The position numbers and the translations under genes are program-made. DNA of 64,000 nt, taken from positions 39,735 through 103,734 of the forward strand of contig JAJRPF010000064.1 in NCBI GenBank assembly GCA_024280885.1, read 5' to 3'. The notes beneath the pieces were generated by a model. That model ran no database searches. It saw only the letters and a list, made by a program, of their open reading frames with translations, and had not been told where the DNA came from. This document shows, piece after piece, positions 1-8,250 of this stretch. The first letter of the stretch is position 1; each line of letters opens with the position of its first letter. The DNA comes from Planctomycetota bacterium. GTDB taxonomy: Bacteria; Planctomycetota; JAJSAM01; JAJVHW01.

Positions 1-1
1 C

Positions 2-1766
2 CGACGGGAGCGCGAGGCGGCGCGTGGCGAAGCGACAGAATCCGCTGTTGACGTGGTCGCCCGCACAGAGATCCACAAGCGACTCGTCGCGACAGTCCTC
101 GAACTTCCGGAGCCGTACCGCGCGACAATACTGTTGCGCTACTTCGACGATCTCACGCCGCGCGAAATCGCGGAGCGCCACGGCGTCGCTCACGGAACAG
201 TGCGGAGCCGCCTGACGCGCGCCGTCGAGATGCTGCGCGGACATCTCGACCGGCAAGAGCGCGGAGATCGTCGTGCGTGGGCGCTCGCGCTGGTTCCGCT
301 GCTCGCTGGTCGGTCACGAGTCAGCGCGCCGCTGGCCCGGACGGGAGCGATCGCAGGACTGGGAGTGATCATCATGAGTGCCAAGTTGAAGGTCGTCGCC
401 GTCGTCACCGCCGTGCTCGTACTCGCTGCGCTGACCGTCCACCTTGCGCAGTCCCCGCCACTGCAGCCACGGGCCTCGCCCAGCTCGGGCGAGCTGTCCG
501 GCACCTCCACTGGGCAACTTGCGCGGAAACGCGTGCACGTCGTCGAAGAGGCGCTGGCACCGCGCGTCGTGCGTCCGGTGGACGAGGTGGCGCCCACCGC
601 GGAGGAGCCCCCGCCTGACTCTCCGTCAAGGCTGGACGTGCCACTGGATCCAGCCGCCTTTCCGAAGGAGCCTGCACTGCATAGGCTCGGACGGCTAGCG
701 GGCTTGATTCCGATCCGAATCGTCGTCTCAGAGAACGCTGCGACGCTGCTGCGGGAGCAGCGCCCTATGGGGGCGCGGATCGTGACCGTGAGCTTCACAG
801 GTCGGAGTGCGCTCGACGAGTTGCTTCGGGAGTGGCGCGTTCAGTACGTACTCGACGGGGACGTGGTGCGCGTATTCCTCGACACGGAGGTCGTGAGTGA
901 GATCGGGTCATGGGAGGAGACACCCGTGATAGACGAAGTGACCCCTCTCGATGTCTGGGGCACTGTGGTGGATGGACACGGGAAGGCGGTGGCGGACGCT
1001 TCGATCGTCCAGCTCCTGGACCAGGATTTCCCACGCGCCCAGAGTGACAACGCGGGGCGCTTTCATACGCGACTTCGAGAGCCGTACGGCTCCTTGGAAG
1101 CGCGCGTGCCCGGCCGCACTACATCGCCGGCGCAGGTGATCTCTGGAGCGCCAGGTGGCTCCGTTTCGGTCGTGCTTGCGATCGGCGGGGTTGAGTCCAA
1201 GCTAAGCGTAAGCGTGGTCGCGGGTGCTACGCCGATTGCAGGCGCTCTTGTGCTCATGCACCAGTCGCAGCCCCAAGAGCCAGAGCAGTCGACGCGGAGC
1301 GGAGGACGCGCGTCCCGCCAAGTGTCTCGGCGAACGGACCGTGACGGAGATGCCCTGTTCGACGGTCTGTCGGCTGGAGCCGTGACCGTGAAGGTGTATG
1401 CGGACGGATACCAGCCCGTGACACAGGAGTTGCAACTCCAGAGCGGGACGGATGAGGCGCTCGTCGTTGAGATGACTCGGCGTGAGGCGATCGCGGACCG
1501 AGTGCGCCGCACAATGCTCACGTTCAGGCTTGTCGATGAGACCCCGTCGAACATCGTTAACTCGCTCTCGCTCCTCCTCGATATCCCGATCGTGCTGAGC
1601 CCGCGCGTTGCGGAGGCGACTGCGCACCGAAGGGTGTCCCTCCCTCTCGGAGGAGGACAGTCGACTCGAGGATACGCTGATGCGCTTCTGCAATCTGCTG
1701 GGTGACTGTGAGTTCGAGATCGACGAACCGGGCTATGCGGTTGTGATCAGACCGCGTTCGAAGTGA
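2..1766 (+). CDS. ECF sigma factor-TM-Cpd/STN fusion (5' partial, frameshifted near 3' end)
   Basis: The reading frame is open from base 2, so the N-terminus (sigma region 2) lies outside the window. What remains starts with sigma70 region 4 of an ECF factor (LPEPYRATILLRYFDDL, then an HTH ending GTVRSRLTRA, about nt 100-225). A linker and one transmembrane helix follow (about nt 370-450), so the rest should be extracytoplasmic. After it come a secretin/TonB short N-terminal (STN)-like segment (nt 700-880), Cpd-type repeats (nt 950-1470) and a second STN-like segment (nt 1515-1760). The frame ends at TGA 1705. The sequence in the next frame continues the second STN-like domain (LEDTLMRFCNLLGDCEFEID...) to TGA 1764-1766, so a one-base shift lies near 1635-1650. 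Domain calls are by eye. The gene is probably a membrane-tethered sigma factor, a role I infer from the architecture. The next gene starts 10 bp after 1766. Confidence 0.75.
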
Positions 1767-1775
1767 GGGAAATGG

Positions 1776-2831
1776 ATGACGACAACTGCTCATGTCGGAA
1801 GCGGAGATAGACGTTCGCGGCGCGCTGTTGCGCTTCGTACCGTATCTGTGGTGCTTCTCACCGCGGCTGCGTGGATGGGCGGGAGTGCCGGCGCATTGGC
1901 GGACCAGGAAGGGCCAGACAAGGATACGACAACGTGCAGCGGCGAAGTGACCGGCAGCGACGACATGCCGTTGGCTGGCGTCGAGGTCGCTGTGCGAGGT
2001 ATGGGGAGCGCGACGACTTCGGCTGATGGGCGCTACACGATCTCGGGCCCTCGGCAGGCGGAGCTCTACTTCACCGCTAGCAAGCCGGGCGTCTGTTCGA
2101 TCGAACGCGTGAAGGTCTGCGGTGCGACGAACGCAGTGGATTGGAGCCCCGTGATCGGACGTTCGGGCGTGATCGAGGGGCGCCTCCTCGATGAGTCCGG
2201 CGCCCCCTTGGCCGATTGGCCGATCTGCATCGTGAAGGACCCCTGGTGGGCCGAAACCGGACCAGGATGGTACGGAAGGACCGACGCGGATGGAGCCATC
2301 GTCGCGCGCGTCTCCAACGAATACACCTACCGGGTCTTCACCGATCCGAAGGGCTTCCGCTCGCACGTCTGCGTCGATGGGCCGGTGTCTGCAGGTGTGC
2401 GGAACCTGCGGTGGCAGATTGCCGCCGAATTGAAATCGGTGACCGAGGTCAAGTTCACGTTGGCGTTCTCGGACGAAGTGCGTCGTGAGTCGGTGTTCGT
2501 CGCCTTGCGCACGGAGTCGCACGATCGCCGCGCTGCGGCGATCAAGAATCCACCTGACGAGTGTGTCCTGGGGCCCGTTGCCGTCGGAACGTACTTCATT
2601 GATGTGCAGTCGGAATGGGGACACCACGACTTCGGTCCCTTTGTCGTGAAGAGCGCCGGGGTACTCGATCTCGGAGAGCTCGCTTGTGACGATCCGGGTC
2701 TGCTCGCGTTGGATTCGCGACGGACCGGGGCGGAGTTCGGCAGGATCCAGTATCGGATCTGGCGTAGTTCGCTGCGTGGTGAAGACGGATGGGTGGCAGG
2801 CTCGCTCGGCGACCTGCGACCCGGGGGCTAG
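1776..2831 (+). CDS. Secreted Cpd-repeat protein, first part, ended by an in-frame TAG
   Basis: 351 codons from ATG 1776, with Shine-Dalgarno GAGGGA just upstream and only 9 bp after the presumed end of the sigma fusion, so the two probably form an operon. The N-terminus has a basic stretch and a hydrophobic core ending in Ala-Leu-Ala-Asp, a good signal peptide (about residues 1-43). The body has carboxypeptidase-regulatory-like repeats: CSGEVTGSDDMPLAGVEVAV with SADGRYTISG, then IEGRLLDESGAPLADWPI with TDADGAIVARV. The frame stops at TAG 2829-2831, but the same frame goes on with clearly protein-like sequence to 3203, so this is probably the N-terminal three-quarters of a longer protein. The function is unknown; it may be a surface partner of the upstream tethered sigma factor (inference). 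Confidence 0.7.
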   Translation: MTTTAHVGSGDRRSRRAVALRTVSVVLLTAAAWMGGSAGALADQEGPDKDTTTCSGEVTGSDDMPLAGVEVAVRGMGSATTSADGRYTISGPRQAELYFTASKPGVCSIERVKVCGATNAVDWSPVIGRSGVIEGRLLDESGAPLADWPICIVKDPWWAETGPGWYGRTDADGAIVARVSNEYTYRVFTDPKGFRSHVCVDGPVSAGVRNLRWQIAAELKSVTEVKFTLAFSDEVRRESVFVALRTESHDRRAAAIKNPPDECVLGPVAVGTYFIDVQSEWGHHDFGPFVVKSAGVLDLGELACDDPGLLALDSRRTGAEFGRIQYRIWRSSLRGEDGWVAGSLGDLRPGG

Positions 2832-3203
2832 TTGATCGAATTGCGACGAGCACCAGGACGATATCGAGTCCTGTTCTACGGAACCGGGCTCACGGACTCT
2901 ATCCACGAAGTCGTTGTGCGCGCGAATGAGCGATCCGAGTGCCATGCCCGGCCTCAGGCAGGGAGATTTCGGTGGGTTGAGATCGAGTTTCCCGCGGAGC
3001 CGCCTGCATTCCGCCTGCGCCTGACCGCATCTGACGGCACCGTGATCGACCGTGGGCCCCAATTCTCAAAGAAGACCACCATTCGAGTGGCACCCGGCAC
3101 ATATGGAGTTGACGTCGAGACGTCGCGGCGCCAGCGCCTCTCCGGGAGTCTCGTGGTCCCAAGCGCCGACACCGGGACCGTCCTGCGCGTCAGCGTCGAA
3201 TGA
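2832..3203 (+). pseudogene. C-terminal continuation of the preceding Cpd protein after amber codon
   Basis: This stretch is in the same frame as the gene before it and directly follows TAG 2829-2831. It encodes about 123 residues (IELRRAPGRYRVLFYGTGL..., FRLRLTASDGTVIDRG, ending TVLRVSVE) of the beta-sandwich type seen in the Cpd proteins of this window. It has no Shine-Dalgarno sequence and only a TTG as possible start, so independent translation is unlikely. The simplest reading is one gene, 1776-3203, broken by a nonsense mutation or a base-call error. Amber readthrough is possible but has no specific support here. Confidence 0.6.
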
Positions 3204-3276
3204 GGGCGTTGGTGCATGGACACCCTCACGCCGCGAGATCCCCCTCGGCGAGTCACCGATCATGAGGAGGTGAGCC

Positions 3277-3444
3277 ATGGCCAGCAAGCGATCCAGAGTC
3301 CACCCCACGTTCAAGAGCAAGCACCGCGTCGCGACCTGGACCGAGCACGACTCGGGACGGGAGCCCGAGGCGCGTTGCGTCTGCAACCCGCTGAACCAGA
3401 TGCTGGAGATGGCACGACTGCGGTCGGTGGCGATCGTCGCGTAG
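3277..3444 (+). CDS. Mini-protein of 55 residues inside repeat element copy A
   Basis: ATG 3277 has a strong Shine-Dalgarno sequence (GAGGAGGTG, six bases upstream). The product is small and basic: it begins MASKRSRVHPTFKSKHRVAT, has two cysteines near the middle (RCVC) and ends LNQMLEMARLRSVAIVA. Copy B of the element (ATG 7117) encodes MPNKRSRVHPAYTPKYRVAT, then loses frame by about one base, while the end (LLNPMLEMARPWSVAIVA) is preserved in another frame. Copy D keeps a degenerate end (KMARPRSVATRV before TAG 12114). Conservation at amino-acid level suggests past or present coding. No known family is recognised. Confidence 0.4.
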   Translation: MASKRSRVHPTFKSKHRVATWTEHDSGREPEARCVCNPLNQMLEMARLRSVAIVA

Positions 3445-3447
3445 AAT
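3442..3447 (+). promoter_or_regulatory. -10-like TAGAAT in repeat element copy A
   Basis: TAGAAT lies in a block GATCGTCGCGTAGAATGG that recurs identically at 7280-7285 and 16983-16988. Each copy points toward a downstream gene (3621, 7367, 17233). A convincing -35 is not visible. It could be a promoter carried by the repeat. Confidence 0.35.
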
Positions 3448-3607
3448 GGCTCCGCAGCCGGGGAGGGTCCTGCCATCGGTGGGTTCATGGACCACCGCCC
3501 CACACCACCAGCAAGACAATCGTCAACCTCCGCTGCGCTCGTCCGTCGCAGCGTTTCTGTGGCGACGGATTCGCCGCAGTCTGAACCGGTTCCTGTCCGA
3601 CGCGGAC

Positions 3608-3613
3608 TAGTGT
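3608..3613 (+). promoter_or_regulatory. -10 box TAGTGT, leaderless start of sigma-Cpd gene
   Basis: TAGTGT is followed by seven bases and then ATG 3621, so a transcript would begin at or next to the start codon. No Shine-Dalgarno sequence precedes ATG 3621. The same spacing recurs at seven other genes in the window. Confidence 0.4.
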
Positions 3614-3620
3614 GTGTGCA

Positions 3621-6600
3621 ATGACAACGCAGGACTCTGCTGGTGGCGTGCCTCTCGCCGTGCTCCTTGAGCATCGGGAGTGGGTGCGGGCACTGGCGCG
3701 GAGTCTTGTGAGTGACGCGGATCGGGCGGACGACGTCGAGCAGGAGACGTGGCGGATGGCCCTCGAGCGGCCCCCTCGTCACGGCGCATCGATCCGCGCG
3801 TGGTTTCGGGTCGTCGTGCGTAACGCGGCGCGCAAGTCATGGCGGAGCGAGCAGACCGCTGCGGGCGTCGAGTTGCGGGCCTCCGAGCGCCCGCCCGTGC
3901 CCTCCCCGGCGGATCTCGTCGCGCAGGCAGAAGTGCAGCATCGAGTCGTGCACGCCGTACTCGAACTGAACGAGCCGTACCGCTCGACCATTCTCTACCG
4001 CTTCTACGAGGCGCTGCCGCCACGTGAAATTGCGGCGCGGCTTGATGTGCCGGTGGAGACGGTGCGAACGCGGCTCAAGCGGGGTATCGCGCGGCTGCGG
4101 GAGCGTCTGCAGGACGAGCTCTCCGATGAGCCGCGTGCCTGGTCGTTGCTGCTGCTCGGATACACGCCCCGCGACGGATCGCTGCCGCCGCCGAAGACAG
4201 CGACCGGCGCCGGCACTACCACTGGGTTCAGAGGAGGGCTTGCGGTGGCACATATGACAAAGGGCTTGGTCGTCGGCGCAGCGATCCTCCTGCTCGCATT
4301 CAGCGTGGCGTGGATGACTGACGACGCGAGTGATCCGAGCGATCCGACCGACGTCGATCCTGTGCGCATGGCCGGCGCAGACACGCGGCAGTCGAACGGC
4401 CGCGGCCGCACCGCTCCACCGCTGGGTGAGTCGGCGGAGAGTGCGCCGTGTGACACGATCGATCCCGACGTCCGCGATCTGGATCGTGGTACGCCCGCTC
4501 CGGCGTCGGGCCACGATGGCGAACCCGGTGCCGGCGCACGGGACGTTCCCAGGCGCGTTCGCGTCTCGCCAGCCGCGAAGACGCCGCCCGAGAGTTCGGT
4601 GGCTGACGTCGTCGATCTGGACGCGTGCGACCGCGATCGGGACCTCCACGGTCGGGTCCTGGACCTTGAGGGAACTCCGGTAGCCGGCGCACGCGTCGTG
4701 ATCCTCCAGCGCCCTCCGTGGGGCGAGACGCTGCGCGCGCCGGTGCAGTGGGAGCGCCGCTTCCACGAGGGCCTGGAAACGCGGTCTGGCACCGACGGCA
4801 CGTTCAGCATCCGCCTCGAGTCCGGACGTGGTGTGGGTCTTCGCATCGAGGCGGATGGGTTCTCCCGGTGGCAGTCACGGATGCGGCAGGCCGGCGAGCG
4901 CCTGACCGCACGGCTGAGCTCTGCGATGCCCCTCGACGTGCGTGTGCTGACGCACGAGCGCACACCCGCAGCCGGCGTCCCGGTCTCGCTCTTCCTCGAG
5001 CCGCGGGAAGGCGAGGGCCGGAGAGCGGGCGCGACGACCGACGCGGGCGGGCGTGCGACGTTCCCGACGGCACCCGCGGGAGCGGAAGCGACGCTGAGCG
5101 TCGTCACACACGCTCTCCGCATCGCCCACACGACGTTCGTCATACGGGACGGGAGTCGTTCCATGGAGTTCGTCCTACCCGCGACCAGGGTGCTCAGGGG
5201 CAGGGTGAACGACGCCGCGACGGGGGTCGGGATCGCCGGGGCAAGCGTTGGCTTGGGCTTCGGAACTCCGGCGCTGACGGACTCGCTCGGGCGCTTCGAA
5301 GTCGAGGTGTATGGAAAGGGCCGCGTGCAGGCGGAGGCGCACGGCTACGCGGCGCGAACGATGAGTGTACCGGCACAGACGGGCATCGTCTTCGAGCTGC
5401 TGCGCGCGGCCCGCGTCATCGGTCGTGTCATCGACGATGCCGGCCAACCTGTCGTGGGCGCGGACATCGCGCTCCTCGGGAGCTCGCCGCTCCTCGGGCG
5501 CTCGCGCTCGACGGGCTCGAACGCCACGGGGGCCGTGACCGGCGACGACGGGCGCTTCGTGGCAGATGGGCTGACGCCCGGTCTTCAGTACCTCCTGCGT
5601 GTCGAGGGCGACGGCCACGCACTGCTCTACATGGGCATGTTCATTCCGGTCACCCGGCGCTCGCCGGTGGACGTCGGCGACGTCGTCCTTCAGGCGCCGC
5701 ACACGCTGCGGGGCGTCGTAATCGATGCCGACGGGCTGCCGCTCGCCCGTGTAGCTCTGTACATCTCCGGGCCGAATAAGGGCGGGGGGAAGGTCATTCA
5801 TCTGCGGCGCGCGAGCGACGATCTCGGTCGCTTCGCTTTCTCGGACCTCCCTGGTGGACGGTACGAACTCGAAGCGTCCGGGAACGGACTGCGGCGTACG
5901 TTCGATGCCGTGGTTCCGCACGTGGGGGAGTCACCGACGCTCACGGTTCGGCTCGTTTCCGAACCAGAAGTCGTGCGGGAGACGATCCCTCTCACGGTGA
6001 CCGTCCGCGACGAGGAGGGGACACCCGTTGCCGGCGTGCGCGTCGCGGTCGGATATGTGACGAACGGCGCCATACAGTCCACGACCAGCGACACGTCGGG
6101 GACGATCTCCCTTGCCGCCGAGTACGAGCCGGCTTGGGTTTCGGTTCGACTCTCACGTGATCAGACGATGCGCTGGCAGGCGCTCCATCAGTGGGTACGT
6201 CCCGGTGAACGCGACATGTCTCTGCTCCTGCGTCGCGGCGAGACGATCGCGGGACGGGTCGTCGATGCGAAGGGCAAGCCGGTCGCGTCCGCGTTTGTGG
6301 AAGCTGTGGTCGGAGCGCGACAGGTCGCCGCGCTCTCGGCCGACGATGACGGACGCTTCGCGCTTGTCGTACGTCCGGGAACCCCCGTCGATCTCCGCAC
6401 CAACCCTCCGCAACTGGGGGATGTCCCGACTCGCCGGGCCGCTTCGAAACAGGGAGTCGAGCCGGGGACCGAAGACATCGTACTCCGGATCGGGGGGGAG
6501 CCGGAGTCCCGCACCGTGACGGTCGAAGTGGTTGACCTGGAGGGTGAACCCCTGGGAGGAGTAGCGCTCCAAGCTCGATTCGCGGGGCAGGACCGGAGCA

Positions 6601-7046
6601 AGCCGAGCGCCGGGACAACCGACAAGGACGGGCGCGTGGAACTCGCAGATCTCCCGCGTACGCCTGTGACGCTCAACGTCTACTTCCCGGCCGCGAAGTC
6701 AATCGACATGTGGAGCCTCTTGCCGCGGACGATCGCATCCGACGAGGACAGCGTTCGGATCGTGATGGAGGAGCCGCGCGTGCTGCGTGGTCGCGTCCTC
6801 GACGAGCGCGGCGGCGCCGCGCCGGGCGCACTTGTGAGGATCTCGTTCTTCGGCGCACTGTGCCGGACCATCACCGATGCGCGTGGGCGATTTCAGATCC
6901 GTGTTCCGACGGCGGCAAAGTACCCGTTTCCCGTGATTGCACGGCCGCGGTCGCTGGACCCGCAATGGCCTCTCTCCGGCTACGATCTCGTCGAAGACGA
7001 CGTTCGCGAGCTCAAGATTGTCCTGCGCCCCGTCCCAGCCCGGTAG
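3621..7046 (+). CDS. Membrane-tethered ECF sigma factor with nine Cpd-like repeats
   Basis: About 1,141 residues. Residues 10-75 are ECF sigma region 2 (WVRALARSLV, ADDVEQETWRMAL, then the W-F-x-x-V-V-R-N-A helix). Region 4 follows (LNEPYRSTILYRFYEALPPR, HTH, VETVRTRLKRGIARLRERL). A linker leads to one transmembrane helix (GLVVGAAILLLAFSVAWM, about nt 4264-4317). The remaining 900 residues are nine Cpd/Ig-type modules of the form x-G-x-V-x-D-x-x-G-x-P-V-x-G-A-x-V with D-G-x-F strands. The sigma part would face the cytoplasm and the modules the periplasm or cell surface. Such a protein could sense outside and release or sequester its own sigma domain, which is inference. A GTG start at 3612 is possible, but ATG 3621 fits the upstream -10 box better. 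Transcription may be leaderless. Confidence 0.88.
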   Translation: MTTQDSAGGVPLAVLLEHREWVRALARSLVSDADRADDVEQETWRMALERPPRHGASIRAWFRVVVRNAARKSWRSEQTAAGVELRASERPPVPSPADLVAQAEVQHRVVHAVLELNEPYRSTILYRFYEALPPREIAARLDVPVETVRTRLKRGIARLRERLQDELSDEPRAWSLLLLGYTPRDGSLPPPKTATGAGTTTGFRGGLAVAHMTKGLVVGAAILLLAFSVAWMTDDASDPSDPTDVDPVRMAGADTRQSNGRGRTAPPLGESAESAPCDTIDPDVRDLDRGTPAPASGHDGEPGAGARDVPRRVRVSPAAKTPPESSVADVVDLDACDRDRDLHGRVLDLEGTPVAGARVVILQRPPWGETLRAPVQWERRFHEGLETRSGTDGTFSIRLESGRGVGLRIEADGFSRWQSRMRQAGERLTARLSSAMPLDVRVLTHERTPAAGVPVSLFLEPREGEGRRAGATTDAGGRATFPTAPAGAEATLSVVTHALRIAHTTFVIRDGSRSMEFVLPATRVLRGRVNDAATGVGIAGASVGLGFGTPALTDSLGRFEVEVYGKGRVQAEAHGYAARTMSVPAQTGIVFELLRAARVIGRVIDDAGQPVVGADIALLGSSPLLGRSRSTGSNATGAVTGDDGRFVADGLTPGLQYLLRVEGDGHALLYMGMFIPVTRRSPVDVGDVVLQAPHTLRGVVIDADGLPLARVALYISGPNKGGGKVIHLRRASDDLGRFAFSDLPGGRYELEASGNGLRRTFDAVVPHVGESPTLTVRLVSEPEVVRETIPLTVTVRDEEGTPVAGVRVAVGYVTNGAIQSTTSDTSGTISLAAEYEPAWVSVRLSRDQTMRWQALHQWVRPGERDMSLLLRRGETIAGRVVDAKGKPVASAFVEAVVGARQVAALSADDDGRFALVVRPGTPVDLRTNPPQLGDVPTRRAASKQGVEPGTEDIVLRIGGEPESRTVTVEVVDLEGEPLGGVALQARFAGQDRSKPSAGTTDKDGRVELADLPRTPVTLNVYFPAAKSIDMWSLLPRTIASDEDSVRIVMEEPRVLRGRVLDERGGAAPGALVRISFFGALCRTITDARGRFQIRVPTAAKYPFPVIARPRSLDPQWPLSGYDLVEDDVRELKIVLRPVPAR

Positions 7047-7338
7047 GCGTTTGTGCACGAATGCCCTCCCGACGCGATCTCCCTCGGCGAGTGCGCGATC
7101 ACGAGGAGTCCGAGCCATGCCGAACAAGCGATCCCGCGTCCACCCGGCGTACACGCCGAAGTACCGCGTCGCGACGTGGCCGAGTACGACCCGGTGTGAG
7201 AGACTGGGGGGCGACTCACCTGCCGCTGCTGAATCCGATGCTGGAGATGGCACGCCCGTGGTCGGTGGCGATCGTCGCGTAGAATGGCTCCGCAACCGGG
7301 GGGAGCCCTGCCATCGATGGGTTCATGCACCACCTCCC
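7046..7338 (+). repeat. Dispersed GGCGTTGGTGCATG element, copy B (full length)
   Basis: Left end GGCGTTTGTGCACG begins at the last base of the sigma-Cpd stop codon; right end CATGCACCACCTCCC is at 7324-7338. The interior closely parallels copy A: CTCCCTCGGCGAGT, ACGAGGAG, a mini-ORF start at 7117, and TAGAAT at 7280-7285. The mini-ORF is frameshifted here by loss of about one base near 7175. Confidence 0.7.
7280..7285 (+). promoter_or_regulatory. -10-like TAGAAT in repeat element copy B
   Basis: It sits in the same GATCGTCGCGTAGAATGG block as in copies A and F. It could drive the small membrane gene at 7367, whose start is about 80 bases downstream. Confidence 0.35.
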
Positions 7339-7366
7339 GGCGGCGGCGTGGGAATGAGGAGAGGCG

Positions 7367-7726
7367 ATGCAGCAGAACACACCACCGAGCGTCTTCGAGG
7401 CGGCGGGCGCAGCGGGCCTCTTGGCGCTAGTCATCGGCGTGTGCGTACTCGGACTCGGCGTCGCGCTCTGCGTCCGCCGGGGCACACGCGCTCAAGCGTT
7501 GGCTCTGACCGTCGCCGCCTTCCTGCCGTTCCTCCTCGGGGAGATTGGTACGAGCATGGGCAGGTTCGGTGCACAAACGTCGATCGTGCAACTCGGACCG
7601 GCCATCACGCCAAAGGACCTCGCTGCCGGACAGCGACAGGTGATCGCATCGAAACTGCTCGGGAACGTCGCCACCATGCTCGCACTCTGTGGGGCCGTCG
7701 CTGCCCTCGCCCGTTCCGAGTCCTGA
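7367..7726 (+). CDS. Small membrane protein, unknown family
   Basis: 119 residues from ATG 7367, with Shine-Dalgarno GAGGAGAGG ending three bases before the start. There are hydrophobic segments at residues 15-36 and 45-62 and a third near the C-terminus (LGNVATMLALCGAVAALA). A polar stretch between the second and third (TSIVQLGPAITPKDLAAGQR) would face one side of the membrane. The layout (small, three helices) faintly recalls MotA/TolQ-type subunits, but no diagnostic motif is visible. It stands alone after repeat copy B, which may supply the promoter. Confidence 0.65.
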   Translation: MQQNTPPSVFEAAGAAGLLALVIGVCVLGLGVALCVRRGTRAQALALTVAAFLPFLLGEIGTSMGRFGAQTSIVQLGPAITPKDLAAGQRQVIASKLLGNVATMLALCGAVAALARSES

Positions 7727-8250
7727 GCCAGCCTCGCCTCCATCGCCTTGTACTCAGCAGCTAGCGCTGGCGGCAGCTTGATGGTCGGCACTCTCAGCGG
7801 CACCGTTCTCTCGTCAGCGCCTATCCGCCACGCGCCTCGCAGTCCCTCGCGCCACGCTGACGGGCGTGGCGAGACACCGAACTCGGATGCATTCTTCGGC
7901 CCAGCGCCGCGTCCGAAGGATTCATCCGCCTGTCGTCATCCCGCGGGATGCGATCGACGCCTCCATGACGAAAGGCCCTCTCGCCGCCGTCATGGTCTTC
8001 GACATCGACGCCGGGACGCGGGTCTGCGTCGAGGTCGCGCGGAGACCGCTCACGAAGCACCTTCAGGACCAGCCCTCTCCCCCCGCACTTGCAGAGGTGG
8101 TGGCAACGAACGCGCCGTGATCCCCCTCCCCGCCCGGCTCGCGTCGGGAGGCCGGGGGCGTTCGGCGCTGGTAGCCTCGACAACAATCCGCGCCCCCGAG
8201 GGCTCCGTACCGTTGCACGATGCGTCCAACCTCCAGGGGACTCAGACTCC
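7727..8250. other. Intergenic region with two hairpins and a possible gene remnant
   Basis: This stretch holds a degenerate copy of the GAACCCGGATGAATTC hairpin family (7869-7935) and a CCCGCCCG/CGGGAGGCC hairpin (8128-8160). Between them a short frame (7965-8120, 51 codons, MTKGPLAAVMVFDIDAG..., ending VVATNAP) looks weakly coding. It lacks a Shine-Dalgarno sequence and is probably a fragment. Confidence 0.4.
7869..7935. repeat. Hairpin repeat family 2, degenerate copy H1
   Basis: Arms CGAACTCGGATGCATTCTTCGG and CCGAAGGATTCATCCG flank the conserved loop GCCCAGCGCCGCGT. The sequence is like H2-H4 at 10091, 20840 and 27799, but the outer part of the stem has decayed. Confidence 0.65.

Larger units (their letters stand above)
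3204..3500 (+). repeat. Dispersed GGCGTTGGTGCATG element, copy A (full length)
   Basis: Left end GGGCGTTGGTGCATG (3204-3218) and right end CATGGACCACCGCCC (3486-3500) are imperfect inverted repeats. The interior carries a short ORF (3277-3444) whose stop overlaps a -10-like TAGAAT (3442-3447). It shares long stretches with copy B at 7046-7338 and its right half with copy F near 16955-17041. It fills the gap between a Cpd gene and a sigma-Cpd gene. Confidence 0.75.

Noticed and set aside
2829..2831. Second recoded codon
   Set aside because: The codon is TAG, not TGA, no SECIS-like hairpin follows, and the position is a loop in a beta-sandwich; selenocysteine is excluded and pyrrolysine has no support.
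1557..3062. 501-codon minus-strand frame
   Set aside because: It would offer an intact alternative to the two broken plus-strand genes, but its sequence has no protein-like pattern, while the plus-strand frames show clear signal peptide and Cpd strands.
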